Part shown: piece after piece, positions 44,023 through 53,806 of the stretch
Layout: each line of letters begins with the position of its first letter
Numbering within the stretch: position 1 is the first letter of the stretch
DNA from: Altibacter sp. HG106
GTDB lineage: Bacteria > Bacteroidota > Bacteroidia > Flavobacteriales > Flavobacteriaceae
Direction of reading: 5' to 3'
DNA: 64,000 nt
Assembly (NCBI RefSeq): GCF_028561755.1
Contig: NZ_JAQQTD010000004.1
Location: forward strand, 248,001-312,000
The notes under the pieces: model-generated
The model's input: the letters and a program-made list of their open reading frames with translations, nothing else
Databases searched by the model: none
Told to the model about the DNA's origin: nothing
Made by a program: the position numbers and the translations under genes

Positions 44023-45864
44023 ATGAAATTTACTAAGTATGCAGTGGCGATGCTATTCCTGTTATCTTTTGGAATGGTATCAGCACAGGATTCAGTAGGT
44101 CCTTCTGAGGTTGGACTTATTGAGGGGCCGATCGTGGTGCCTAGTATCGCAGAACAGATGCGAAACGGATCCTTTCAAGAGGCGGATAATACACTAAAGG
44201 AAGGACATCCGAAACGTAGACATGGTAACCCAGTAGTGCCTGGAAAAGGCATGCCTAAAGGCGATGATCCATTAATAGGAACACAGGCGAGAGCGCCACA
44301 ACGCGATCAGGGTACCATTCTTTTGGAATTTTTAGCAGACGTTTCACAAGCAACGCCTTCTGACCCAACCGGAGCAGCAGGACCAAATCACTATGTGGCC
44401 GCTTGGAACTCCGCTTTCAGAATTTTTGATAAAGATGGGAACCCTCTTACGTCGGAAGCGTCTTTGGCGACTATTTTCCCAGGGAACGCTATTGGAGACC
44501 CCATCGTATTTTACGATGCGGTAGCAGATCGATTTGTGATTACGGAATTCGATAATAACCCGAACGGCTTCAACGTAGCCGTATGTCAAGGACCAGACCC
44601 TGTTAACGACGGATGGTTTGTATATACCACTGGTTTCGGAACAGGATCCTTCCCTGATTACACGAAATTTGCTTCTTTTGGAGATGTGTATATGGTTACA
44701 GCTAATATTAATAGCGGGAACCGTGTATTTGCAGTAGAAAGAGATGAAATGTTGCAAGGTAATCCGGCGCAGTTCATCGCATTCCCACTTCCAGGAATCA
44801 GTACGTTTGGATTCTACAGCCCACACGCGTTTCACACTACCGACGACGAACAAGCGCCTCCGGGAACACCTGTGCCAATTGTTTATATGCAGGATGATGC
44901 ATGGGGTGGTGTTTCAGACGACCACTTGAAAATTTGGAGTGCAACCGTTGATTGGGATACGCCCGCTAACTCTTCCATTTCTGCGGCACAAGAAATTACT
45001 GTTGCCGATTTTACCGGCGTTTTTGATGGAGGTTCTTTCTCGAACCGTCCTCAAGGAGGTGGTGTAGATATCGACGTACTTCAAGCAACCATGATGAATC
45101 AGGTGCAATACCGTCGTTTTCCAGGATACAACTCTGCAGTGATGAACTTCGTTGTAGACGTAGTAGCCGGCGGTGGAGAGAAAGCAGCGATTCGCTGGTA
45201 TGAATTACGTCAGGATGCCGATGGTGATCCATGGACAATTTTCCAAGAAGGAACCTATGAAGCTCCAGACGGAAAGGACGCCTATTCAGGAACCATGGCT
45301 ATGAACGGTGATGGAGACATTGCGATTGGGTACTATACTTCATCGAGCACAGATAGAATTCAGATGAACTTTACAGGACGTTTCGCAGAAGATGCCCTGA
45401 ATGTGATGACCGTTGATGAAACGCCATTAATTTTAAGTACCAATGCGAACCCGAGTAACCGTCTGGCAGATTATACGCATCTAACGGTAGACCCTTCAGA
45501 TGATATGACTTTTTGGTATATTGGAGAGACGTTCAATCCAGTTCGTCGCGACCAAGCATTTCACTTCAGCTTAGAGCCTGAGTTTAGTGTAACCGACAAT
45601 CAGATTTCGAATGCTGACATGCAAGTGATTACCCTTCCGAATAATAAATTCGAAGTAATATTAAATACTAGCTTCGACGGAACGGTTGCCATGAGCGTTA
45701 TCGATATTCAGGGAAGAACCGTCATTTTCAATAACTTGAGCAAGGATGGTCCTGCTTACAAGCAAACGATTGATATGTCGTATGCGGCAAGCGGAGTATA
45801 CTTAGTGAAGATTGGAAGTGAGGAAGCAAATGCTTTCCAAACAGCGAAAATCATCGTGAAGTAA
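44023..45864 (+). CDS. T9SS type A-sorted secreted protein (paralogue 1)
   Basis: A 613-residue exported protein. Signal peptide MKFTKYAVAMLFLLSFGMVSAQ is followed by a Pro/Gly-rich stretch with PVVPGKGMPKGDDP and a large beta-rich domain (about 85-530) with DPTGAAGPNHYVAAWN, YDAVADRFVITEF and DDAWGGVSDDHLK. The C-terminal domain (about 535-613) has VIDIQGRTV and AASGVYLVKIG, a type A sorting signal for T9SS. The core is clearly paralogous to residues of the 976-residue protein at 46510-49440. No catalytic residues are recognised; it is probably a surface or secreted binding protein. Confidence 0.88.
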   Translation: MKFTKYAVAMLFLLSFGMVSAQDSVGPSEVGLIEGPIVVPSIAEQMRNGSFQEADNTLKEGHPKRRHGNPVVPGKGMPKGDDPLIGTQARAPQRDQGTILLEFLADVSQATPSDPTGAAGPNHYVAAWNSAFRIFDKDGNPLTSEASLATIFPGNAIGDPIVFYDAVADRFVITEFDNNPNGFNVAVCQGPDPVNDGWFVYTTGFGTGSFPDYTKFASFGDVYMVTANINSGNRVFAVERDEMLQGNPAQFIAFPLPGISTFGFYSPHAFHTTDDEQAPPGTPVPIVYMQDDAWGGVSDDHLKIWSATVDWDTPANSSISAAQEITVADFTGVFDGGSFSNRPQGGGVDIDVLQATMMNQVQYRRFPGYNSAVMNFVVDVVAGGGEKAAIRWYELRQDADGDPWTIFQEGTYEAPDGKDAYSGTMAMNGDGDIAIGYYTSSSTDRIQMNFTGRFAEDALNVMTVDETPLILSTNANPSNRLADYTHLTVDPSDDMTFWYIGETFNPVRRDQAFHFSLEPEFSVTDNQISNADMQVITLPNNKFEVILNTSFDGTVAMSVIDIQGRTVIFNNLSKDGPAYKQTIDMSYAASGVYLVKIGSEEANAFQTAKIIVK

Positions 45865-45891
45865 GCACACGGTTTTAGAAGATTATTTAAG

Positions 45892-45922
45892 GAGAGGAGT
45901 ATATGTTACTCCTCTCTTTTTT
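45892..45922 (+). terminator. Rho-independent terminator
   Basis: A 10-bp perfect stem (GAGAGGAGTA / TACTCCTCTC) with a 5-base loop is followed by T6. It overlaps the last codons of the convergent lipoprotein gene (stop at 45906-45908). Confidence 0.85.
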
Positions 45923-46280
45923 GTATCGCTACGACGTTCACAGGATTCGCCTTTTCACAGCGATTCATCATGCGCATGCCTGCGTATTGTACCCATACTT
46001 TCATGCCATCCTTTTTGTAGGACTCCTCTAAATTTACAGGGTCAAGAAAATACGAAGGCTCATCATTCTCAATTTGAATAGTATATGGGCAGTCTTCTTC
46101 CGCTTGAGAGTACACAATCGTTCCGGCCTTAAAGCCTTCTTCCATCATTTTTTTTGCGGTAGCATTTTCAGTCATAGCATCATTAGATTTTGGAGCCTCT
46201 GATGTGTTTTTGGTAGCATCACATTGAGCCAAAAAGAAAACAGACACTAATACACAGGTGGTTTTTAACATTGTGGTCAT
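45906..46280 (-). CDS. Small lipoprotein of unknown function
   Basis: A 124-residue protein with a lipoprotein signal ending at C20 (FFLAQC), a Thr/Ser/Asn linker, and a compact domain. That domain contains DCPYTIQIEN, a short loop and MKVWVQYAGMRMMNRCEK, which ends in strand-like VNVVAIQK. Two conserved-looking cysteines could form a disulfide. A second start three codons downstream (46271) is equally possible. The fold may be OB-like, but this is only a pattern-based guess. The 229-base region upstream (46281-46509) is AT-rich and shows no exact promoter element. Confidence 0.75.
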   Translation of the reverse strand: MTTMLKTTCVLVSVFFLAQCDATKNTSEAPKSNDAMTENATAKKMMEEGFKAGTIVYSQAEEDCPYTIQIENDEPSYFLDPVNLEESYKKDGMKVWVQYAGMRMMNRCEKANPVNVVAIQKREE

Positions 46281-46509
46281 AATACACGTTGGTTTGGTTT
46301 GATACAAGGTAATTTACAAATAATGTGCCAGCCGCTTGCGACAAATTATTCGCTCCTCCCTTTAAATTTAACAATAATTACAATACACGTCTTTTAAGAG
46401 GCTGATATACAAGTATATATGATGAAAGTTAAAAGATTGGTAAAAATTGACAATCCTTCGCGGGTATTGTATTTTAGAAAACTTAATTGTTAATAAAAAT
46501 TTAAACCGA

Positions 46510-49440
46510 ATGAAATTTAATTACTTAATTGCATTGCTTTGCTTTTTTACGCTTTCAGCAGTGCATGCACAACAAAAAGAAGGCCCTATGTACACGGGTA
46601 CTGTAGGTGACATGCAATATGTGCCCTCGATCGCCTCTCGCGCAAACTTAGCTCCTGCTATTACAGTAGATAAGGAAGCTCAAGACGGTCGATCTTCACG
46701 ACCAGAAGTCGTGCCGGGAAAAGATCCCCAAGTAGAAGATGATTTCTTCGCTCGGAATGCACACCGCCTTGCAGGAAAAATCCCAGCCAAAGCACCTATT
46801 CTCGTGTTCGATGCTGCACAATCCAGTTCACAACCCACAGACCCTTCGTTGGCTGTTGGACCCGATCACGTGTTTGTGGTTTTCAACACAGGTTTCATCA
46901 TTTATGATAAGGATGGTAACGCATTAACAGGCCAGATTTCACCGAACCCAACTATTTTCCCGAATGGGGGTTGTTGTGACCTTACTGTATCTTACGATAG
47001 TGCGGTAGATCGCTGGGTGCTTTCCTTCCTAGGAGGTGGGGCACAGATTGCAGTATCGGATGGACCAGACCCAATTAACGATGGATGGTTCACCTATACC
47101 ATTCCTCAAATCAACGACTATCAAAAATTGTCGGTTTGGAGTGATGGGTACTACATTACAGACAATACCAGTTCTACCAACAAGGTTTGGGCACTAGAGC
47201 GTGATGAAATGCTTGCAGGGAATCCTTCGGCACAAATCCTTGGATTCAATCTACCGGGTATCGTAACCAGTGGATTCTTTAGTCCGCAGGCTTTGAACGT
47301 TACCGATGACACTATGCCCGCAGCGGGTGGTGCCACCATTCTATATCTTCAGGACGATGCTTGGAGCGGAGTCACCGAAGATCACGTTAAATTATGGACC
47401 ATCGATGTTGATTGGACAACTCCAGGAAACTCTACGGTTTCAGCGCCTACCGAACTTACAGCCACTCCGTTTATCTCTGTTTTTGACGGAGGTAGCTTCT
47501 CTAACTTGACGCAGCCCGGTGGTGGTGTTGCCATTGATGCATTACAGGCTACCATCATGAACCAGGCGCAATTCCGAAAGTTCGGAACACACAATTCGGC
47601 GTTATTCAATTTTGTGATTGACGTGGACGCTTCTGGTGGAGAAAAGGCAGCTGTACGTTGGTACGAACTACGTCAGGACGATGATAACCAACCATGGACT
47701 GTCTATCAGGAAGGTACCTACGTGGCGCCAGACACCCCTTCAGGTGGTGAAAAGCACGCTTGGCATGCGAGTATGATGATGGACCTCTTCGGAAATATCG
47801 GAATGGGATATTCAGGTATGACCGTAGATCCTAACGATCCTAACCCAGTGCGTGTGAGCTCCTACTACACAGGGCGTTTCGCAGGAGATCCATTGGGAAC
47901 CATGACGGTAACCGAAGAACTAATCGCAAACGGAAATCAAAACATTCCTGGACTTCGTTACGGTGATTACAGCAAAATTGACATCGACCCAAGTAATGAT
48001 AAAACATTTTGGTTTATCAATGAATACATGAACAGTGGTCGTAAAGACGTTGTGGGAGTATTTCAAATTGCACCCGACTTTAATAACGACTTAGGAGCTA
48101 TTAATATTGACGAGCCTAATGACGGACTTCTTACCGCTATGGAAGAAGTGACCGTAACTATTTTCAACTTCGGCTTAGATCCACAATCTAATATTCCATT
48201 GACCTTATCGGTTGACGGTACTACGATTGCCACGGAAACCTTTACCGGAACGATCGCTTCGGCCACTTCCGAGCAATATACCTTTACCGCTACCGTAGAT
48301 CTTTCTACTGAAGGAGAAACTTATGAAATCTCTGTAGCTACCGGGTTGCCTACAGATGAAGACAATTCGAATGATACCGTTCTGAAAGAGGTAACGCACA
48401 TTTTTGCAAACGACCTTGGGATTACTGAAATTACCGCTCCAGAAAGTGGAGAAGGACTAGGTGTAGAACCTGTCACGGTGACCATCGAGAATTTTGGAGG
48501 TGCCATTCAATCTGGCTTCGATGTTTCTTACAGCATTGACGGTGGCGCTGCTGTTACTGAAACCGTTGCAGGACCTATCAACCCTGGAAGTACGCTGTCG
48601 TACACCTTTACCCAGAACGCGGATATTTCTGGCGTAGGATCGTATGAGTTTACCGCTTCTACAGAATTGGCTGGAGATGCCGTAGGTGCCAATGACAGCA
48701 CTGTCAAAACTGTAGAGAACATCGCTTGTCTTTCAGATGACAACGACACCAACTTCCCAATTGGACCTGGCGCAGGAACCACCACAGAGTCGGTTATTAC
48801 ATACACAGACGATTTCTTAATCAATGATGTGAATGTAACATTGAACCTTACGCACACGTTCACGGGAGATCTTGATATTTTCTTGGAAGGTCCCGATGGT
48901 ACCATCGTAGAGCTTTCTACCGATAATGGAAGTAGCGGCGATAATATGATCAACACTACGTTCGATGATGACGCCGCCGATCCAATTACGGGAGGTACGG
49001 CGCCTTTTACAGGTTCGTTCCGTCCAGAAGGGAACTTGTCTGATTTCAATGGTTTGCAGTCAGCGGGTGATTGGACGCTTCGTATTACCGATGACGCCAA
49101 CCAAGATGGAGGTCAGTTGCAAGATTGGACGCTTCAAATTTGTAGTGATGAGTTGTTCGACATTGTAACACCTGGCTTTACGGATGGTTCTGAATTGATT
49201 ATTACCAATCAAGGAAATGATCAGTACCAGTTGCAGTTACTTACCACGCAAGTAACCGAACGCTTAGAGCTTACCGTGATGAACATGCTAGGACAAACCC
49301 TGTTGAGTCGTCGTATTGACAATGAAACCGGAAACGGTTACGAATACAATCTTGATATGTCTTATGTGGCTTCAGGAGTGTACATCGTACGTATCGGTAA
49401 CAAAGACTTTGGAAGTGTGAAACGAATCATCGTTCGCTAA
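46510..49440 (+). CDS. T9SS type A-sorted multidomain protein with P-domain (paralogue 2)
   Basis: A 976-residue exported protein starting MKFNYLIALL (start 46510, 21 codons inside the open frame, gives the signal peptide). Residues about 90-535 repeat the core of the 613-residue neighbour (DPSLAVGPDHVFVVFN, YDSAVDRWVLSF, DDAWSGVTEDHVK). Two CARDB-like domains follow (beginning DLGAINIDEP and DLGITEITAP). Next is a proprotein-convertase P-domain (LNLTHTFTGDLDIFLEGPDGT ... GDWTLRITDDANQDGG ... WTLQIC). Last is a type A sorting domain (VMNMLGQTLL, VASGVYIVRIG). P-domains usually accompany secreted proteases, yet no protease domain is visible here. Confidence 0.88.
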   Translation: MKFNYLIALLCFFTLSAVHAQQKEGPMYTGTVGDMQYVPSIASRANLAPAITVDKEAQDGRSSRPEVVPGKDPQVEDDFFARNAHRLAGKIPAKAPILVFDAAQSSSQPTDPSLAVGPDHVFVVFNTGFIIYDKDGNALTGQISPNPTIFPNGGCCDLTVSYDSAVDRWVLSFLGGGAQIAVSDGPDPINDGWFTYTIPQINDYQKLSVWSDGYYITDNTSSTNKVWALERDEMLAGNPSAQILGFNLPGIVTSGFFSPQALNVTDDTMPAAGGATILYLQDDAWSGVTEDHVKLWTIDVDWTTPGNSTVSAPTELTATPFISVFDGGSFSNLTQPGGGVAIDALQATIMNQAQFRKFGTHNSALFNFVIDVDASGGEKAAVRWYELRQDDDNQPWTVYQEGTYVAPDTPSGGEKHAWHASMMMDLFGNIGMGYSGMTVDPNDPNPVRVSSYYTGRFAGDPLGTMTVTEELIANGNQNIPGLRYGDYSKIDIDPSNDKTFWFINEYMNSGRKDVVGVFQIAPDFNNDLGAINIDEPNDGLLTAMEEVTVTIFNFGLDPQSNIPLTLSVDGTTIATETFTGTIASATSEQYTFTATVDLSTEGETYEISVATGLPTDEDNSNDTVLKEVTHIFANDLGITEITAPESGEGLGVEPVTVTIENFGGAIQSGFDVSYSIDGGAAVTETVAGPINPGSTLSYTFTQNADISGVGSYEFTASTELAGDAVGANDSTVKTVENIACLSDDNDTNFPIGPGAGTTTESVITYTDDFLINDVNVTLNLTHTFTGDLDIFLEGPDGTIVELSTDNGSSGDNMINTTFDDDAADPITGGTAPFTGSFRPEGNLSDFNGLQSAGDWTLRITDDANQDGGQLQDWTLQICSDELFDIVTPGFTDGSELIITNQGNDQYQLQLLTTQVTERLELTVMNMLGQTLLSRRIDNETGNGYEYNLDMSYVASGVYIVRIGNKDFGSVKRIIVR

Positions 49441-49459
49441 ACCAATTTCTATTGATAAC

Positions 49460-49491
49460 AAAAAGGCGCTCCACCTGGAGCGCCTTTTTTA
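49460..49491. terminator. Bidirectional Rho-independent terminator
   Basis: A near-perfect palindrome (GGCGCTCCA / TGGAGCGCC) is flanked by A5 and T6. It separates two convergent long genes and begins directly after the minus-strand stop codon. Confidence 0.88.
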
Positions 49492-52400
49492 TTAGAAAAA
49501 GGCTCGTAATTGGACGCTTCCGGTATGAATGGTCTTCGTGTTCTCACTTTTTCTTCCGAAGTAAGAGATATTGGCATCTAGATATTTCGTGATTCGCTTC
49601 TGAAATAATACATTCCAGGTATAATTCGTGCCCGGCTGCAAGCCTTCCAGCATTTGATAGGCCACAGGAGAAAACGCACTTCCCGAGAAATCATTGTCAA
49701 TATACTTAAACTCTCCGTTGATGGAGATTTTCTCCACATTGTTGTAAGCAAATGAGACCCCTATATTCTGCTGAAGTAATTCTTCTTCCAATCCCAAAAG
49801 ATTCTCTTTCTGTACCCACTGATAAAAAACATCGAATCGTGTTTGTTGGCTTGCTAGAAAGGAAAGCTTCGGAAACACATCCTTGGTGTCGAGTTCGTAA
49901 TTGCGATTGGTAAAATTTTCGCTGATACTTTCATTGGTGCTCAGCGCTCCTTTCAGATTTAGCAACCATTGCTCCCAAAACTTATGGTTGATATTGAGCT
50001 GATGACTTTTCAGCTTTTGTGTTTGTAATCCTAACGAGAGTAAGTTGCTGCTCGAGGAACTTAAATAGGTATAGCTGGTCGTAAAGCGCTGCTTCCCTCG
50101 GTTAAAGAAAAGGGCGTTTCTAAAATTTAAGGAAAGGCCCAACGGCGCTTCATCACCTTCGTCAAACGGATTGATATTGAAATTATCCCCACGACGGCGG
50201 ATCTTGCGATCCACTATGTAGGAGGTCTGATTGTAAAAATGAGATAACACCTCGCGGAATCCTCCTTCACTAGCCCACGATTGCGGGTTCAAGGTGAGCG
50301 TCTGACTGAAGGAGTTGTTCCTGATCTTTACAAAAATTTGATTGGGAAGCAACACCCGCACATACTCTGCTTGGTCCTGGAATTGCGCTACTTCAAATTC
50401 GTTTAATTCCTGCACGCCATTCCCGTTGTAATCTTGCCAGGCAAATACCCCTTGTCCAGGTTCGGTTTTTACATAGGTGAATTCTTGCTGCGGAAGCACC
50501 CCGTTGCTCGATTCTAAGGTTGTGTTTAAGCGGATGCCTCCCTGAAAGAGCTGCTGGTTGTACAAGAGTCGCGTATTCAAGGTCTTTTCATCGGTCAGAC
50601 TATCTCTGGCGTATTGCAACTCCCGGTAATTGGCAAATAAAGACAATCGAGTATTGCTATTGTTTATTAGCCTTGATTTCAAATACACATTATTAGAACG
50701 ATTCACTTCCTGCAAGCGATTGTTTTGAACACTGTCGTTAATGCGATACACATAGCCCACTTCCGCAAATACCTTTGTACTATCACCTACTCCAGTAAAG
50801 ACTTGGTATTGCTGGAACCGTTGGCTTACCGGGGTTAGACTATCATTACGAACCACGCGCACTTGATTGTTCTCCCCGCTTACTTTTCCACCAACCCAGG
50901 CTTTATTGAACTGATATCGGAGCACCGTGTGCGCCCGTGTAAATTTCGAATCTAAAGAGTCGCCAGTACTGTTGAGATGACTTCCATTGGCAATGACATC
51001 CAGCTTGCCAAATTTCCATCGCCCATTGACGACATGCCGGGTTCCTTGAAAATTATCAGAAAACCGCAAATGTTGTAGTTCGTATTGGGCCGCACCATTC
51101 TTGAGCTGCAGTGCTTCCAAGCCGGCCTTGACAAAGGTTTGATCTCCCGTAGGGTTCACTAAGTTCCAATCTCGCGTAAATTCGATGTTATAGAGGCGCT
51201 CCACGGTTCGAAAATCCCTGGCGATATAGTCAATAGAACCGGTGGCGTTAACTCGTAAGGAATCAGACGTGGTGAAGAGACGCTGATTCCCAGCCACGCG
51301 TCCCGCAAACCCGTCGTTATTTCCATCATCAATATCTGAAAACAGGTTAAGGTCATTCTGACTCCCCGCCAGTTCAAAGCCTATATTGGTCTTGGGCGAG
51401 GGATGGTAATTTCCGCGAACACCCCCTATTTGAAGTTTCACCGGTGCTTGGAGTCGGATGATAGGGGCGTAATTCCCCTGAGGAACCCCGTTCACAGTAG
51501 GGATATATTCAAAAACACGACTGATCGTACTTTCGTTGCTAAGCACATAATCCCCTTGATTGGGCCCTACCAACGAAAATCGAACAGAGAACAGCTCATC
51601 GTCAGGATTGGTGGAAAATACAAATACTTCTTCTCCATTGATGAGCTCCTTTCGATAGAGAATTTTATTTTCTGAAAAAGTGTCTGGAATGGCAGAGGGC
51701 GCTGTCATTAGATCCATATCATCCCCCGCTTGTTGCAAAATGTCCACTTGCTCTTCGGAAAGGTTTTGCTGTAAGGGTTGATTTTTGGCGTCATTTTCAG
51801 TATACACATAGACGCCTAGATCTAGTTTTTCACTGCTATGATTTCCGCCACCATACCCTATAAAGCGGGTGTAGCTGCGATCGGTATATTGATACTCGAC
51901 GGTAATCCGCATGTTCGCTGTGATAGGATAGGTGGGGTTAAACCGAATTTCTCCCGCGTTGTAATCAATGACATAATCTTCATTTTCACCGCGATTCAGC
52001 AATAAGCCGTTTACATACACGCGCTCGCTTCCGGATACGATGAGGATGAATAACTCTCCGTTGGGTCCCACCAATTTATACGGACCCTGATTCCCTTCTT
52101 CTCCCACAAACTGACTACGCTGAAAGATACCTCGCACCAAGGCACCCGAAGCGAATGCTGAGGTCTGACTCCCATTGTCGTGTACTACGGTGCCGCCCAA
52201 CGAAATTCCCTGTACCTTTTTGGTAAATTTTCCGAAGTAGCTGTCATTATTCTGAAGATCCACATCGCCTGCGCGGATATTCCAGCGTTCGCTAAAGAGT
52301 TCGATAAAGATCTCATCAAATTCGTCCAAACTTTGTGAATAGCCTCCTTCTTGCGTCGGAATGTTAGCATCCTGTATGGAAGCCCGTATGGAAACCTTAT

Positions 52401-52908
52401 CATTCAGTTTTCCGGTGATCTGAAGGTCTAATTGCGAATTCACCACCGCATTTTGATTGTTCCCGATCGTCACCCCGCGGGTAATGCTGCCCACCGAATT
52501 GAGTCCGTCGAAGGGCGTGAAGTTGGTCTGGGTATTATCGGTCTGAAGACTATATAATTTGTCTAAAGCCCCAGTGTTTTCAACGATAATATTTCGGTCG
52601 AGTTCAAAATAGCGCTTCCGAAGATATTCGGGATACGGCAAGTAGGTTACTACCAACGAGTCGTAGACGGCTTTGGTACGTTCCGAAATGTAGATCTTTC
52701 CTTTTTTGAAGTCAACTGCATACCCCAGCGAATCGATGCGATTCCCTTGGGTGTCGGTAATGGCAAAGGCTGTTGGATTGATTCCAACGCTATCAATGAC
52801 CAGCGTGTCGCGTACGGCCAGCGTGTTTCTCTTGAGTGAAGAGGATACCTCCTGCGTCCAACCCAGTGAGGCGGTGCAGCATAGCAATAAAAACAGGAAG
52901 TACTTCAT
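49492..52908 (-). CDS. Large outer-membrane-type protein of unknown function
   Basis: A 1138-residue protein with signal peptide MKYFLFLLLCCTASLGWTQ. An N-terminal beta-rich region (about 30-125, with VDFKKGKIYISE and TYLPYPEYLRKRYFELDR) is followed by the GSITRGVTIGNNQNAVVNSQLDLQ segment and a very long alternating-strand region that resembles a large beta-barrel. It ends in the aromatic strand SVQLRAFF. Near residue 822 an EF-hand-like loop DYNGNGVQELNEFE is visible. Homologous long proteins seem common in this phylum, but I do not recognise a named family. A structural or transport role in the outer membrane is likely. Confidence 0.78.
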   Translation of the reverse strand: MKYFLFLLLCCTASLGWTQEVSSSLKRNTLAVRDTLVIDSVGINPTAFAITDTQGNRIDSLGYAVDFKKGKIYISERTKAVYDSLVVTYLPYPEYLRKRYFELDRNIIVENTGALDKLYSLQTDNTQTNFTPFDGLNSVGSITRGVTIGNNQNAVVNSQLDLQITGKLNDKVSIRASIQDANIPTQEGGYSQSLDEFDEIFIELFSERWNIRAGDVDLQNNDSYFGKFTKKVQGISLGGTVVHDNGSQTSAFASGALVRGIFQRSQFVGEEGNQGPYKLVGPNGELFILIVSGSERVYVNGLLLNRGENEDYVIDYNAGEIRFNPTYPITANMRITVEYQYTDRSYTRFIGYGGGNHSSEKLDLGVYVYTENDAKNQPLQQNLSEEQVDILQQAGDDMDLMTAPSAIPDTFSENKILYRKELINGEEVFVFSTNPDDELFSVRFSLVGPNQGDYVLSNESTISRVFEYIPTVNGVPQGNYAPIIRLQAPVKLQIGGVRGNYHPSPKTNIGFELAGSQNDLNLFSDIDDGNNDGFAGRVAGNQRLFTTSDSLRVNATGSIDYIARDFRTVERLYNIEFTRDWNLVNPTGDQTFVKAGLEALQLKNGAAQYELQHLRFSDNFQGTRHVVNGRWKFGKLDVIANGSHLNSTGDSLDSKFTRAHTVLRYQFNKAWVGGKVSGENNQVRVVRNDSLTPVSQRFQQYQVFTGVGDSTKVFAEVGYVYRINDSVQNNRLQEVNRSNNVYLKSRLINNSNTRLSLFANYRELQYARDSLTDEKTLNTRLLYNQQLFQGGIRLNTTLESSNGVLPQQEFTYVKTEPGQGVFAWQDYNGNGVQELNEFEVAQFQDQAEYVRVLLPNQIFVKIRNNSFSQTLTLNPQSWASEGGFREVLSHFYNQTSYIVDRKIRRRGDNFNINPFDEGDEAPLGLSLNFRNALFFNRGKQRFTTSYTYLSSSSSNLLSLGLQTQKLKSHQLNINHKFWEQWLLNLKGALSTNESISENFTNRNYELDTKDVFPKLSFLASQQTRFDVFYQWVQKENLLGLEEELLQQNIGVSFAYNNVEKISINGEFKYIDNDFSGSAFSPVAYQMLEGLQPGTNYTWNVLFQKRITKYLDANISYFGRKSENTKTIHTGSVQLRAFF

Positions 52909-53031
52909 TATCTATAGAACTAGCGGAAGGGCTTTTTATTTTGTTGATTCTTTCTTGAAAACCTTTCAGCCATTTCGATCGGTAAAAATACGATGTTATT
53001 TAATTTAGCCACAGCGACAAAAAAGTATCTT

Positions 53032-53796
53032 ATGAAGGTGATCTCATATAACGTCAACGGCATTCGCGCCGCCATGCGCAAAGGATTTTTAGAATGGTTA
53101 ACATCGGCCAACCCCGACGTGGTTTGCCTACAAGAAACCAAAGCCATGGAAGACCAGGTAGATATTGAAGCGATTGAAGCCGCGGGCTACCCTTATCACT
53201 ATTGGTTCAGCGCCAAGAAGAAAGGGTATAGTGGCGTTGCCATATTATCTAAGAAAGAACCCAATCATGTGGAATACGGAACGGGTATTGACTATATGGA
53301 TGATGAAGGACGCAATGTTCGTGTGGATTTTGAGGAGCTGTCCATTATGAGCCTGTACCTGCCCAGCGGCACTAATATGGCGCGGTTGGAACATAAATTA
53401 ACCTATATGGATGATTTTCAGCAATACATAAATCAGCTTCGGGAAACCCACCCAAATCTTTTGGTCTGTGGAGATTATAATATTTGTCATGAAGCCATCG
53501 ATATTCACGATCCTGTACGCAACAAGAACGTGTCGGGTTTTCTTCCCGTAGAGCGCGAATGGATTGGAAACTTTATTGATAGTGGTTTTATCGACAGTTT
53601 CCGCCACTTCAACAAAGAGCCACATCATTACACCTGGTGGAGCTACCGTGCCAATGCACGCAATAATAACAAAGGCTGGAGAATTGATTATCACATGGTG
53701 GCAGAACCCTTGCAAGAAAATCTGAAACGCTCCGTTATATTATCCGAAGCCAAACACAGTGATCACTGTCCGTTATTGGTTGAATTTGAATTTTAA
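53032..53796 (+). CDS. xth: Exodeoxyribonuclease III
   Basis: A 254-residue AP endonuclease/3'-exonuclease of the DNase I fold. Landmarks are SYNVNGIRAA (Asn), CLQETK (metal-binding Glu), YLPSG, GDYNICHEAID (Asp/Asn) and the C-terminal SDHCPL. It acts in base-excision repair in the cytoplasm. The start at 53032 begins the conserved MKVISYNVNG; the frame upstream lacks similarity. It is 10 bases before the OmpA-family gene, so they are co-transcribed. It belongs to the same superfamily as the two EEP proteins near 948 and 7440 but is not a close paralogue. Confidence 0.96.
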   Translation: MKVISYNVNGIRAAMRKGFLEWLTSANPDVVCLQETKAMEDQVDIEAIEAAGYPYHYWFSAKKKGYSGVAILSKKEPNHVEYGTGIDYMDDEGRNVRVDFEELSIMSLYLPSGTNMARLEHKLTYMDDFQQYINQLRETHPNLLVCGDYNICHEAIDIHDPVRNKNVSGFLPVEREWIGNFIDSGFIDSFRHFNKEPHHYTWWSYRANARNNNKGWRIDYHMVAEPLQENLKRSVILSEAKHSDHCPLLVEFEF

Positions 53797-53806
53797 ACGC
53801 TACCCC

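Noticed and set aside
48528-49100. A 190-residue minus-strand frame opposite the P-domain region
   Set aside because: Shadow of the CARDB and P-domain coding sequence; no motif and no start context.
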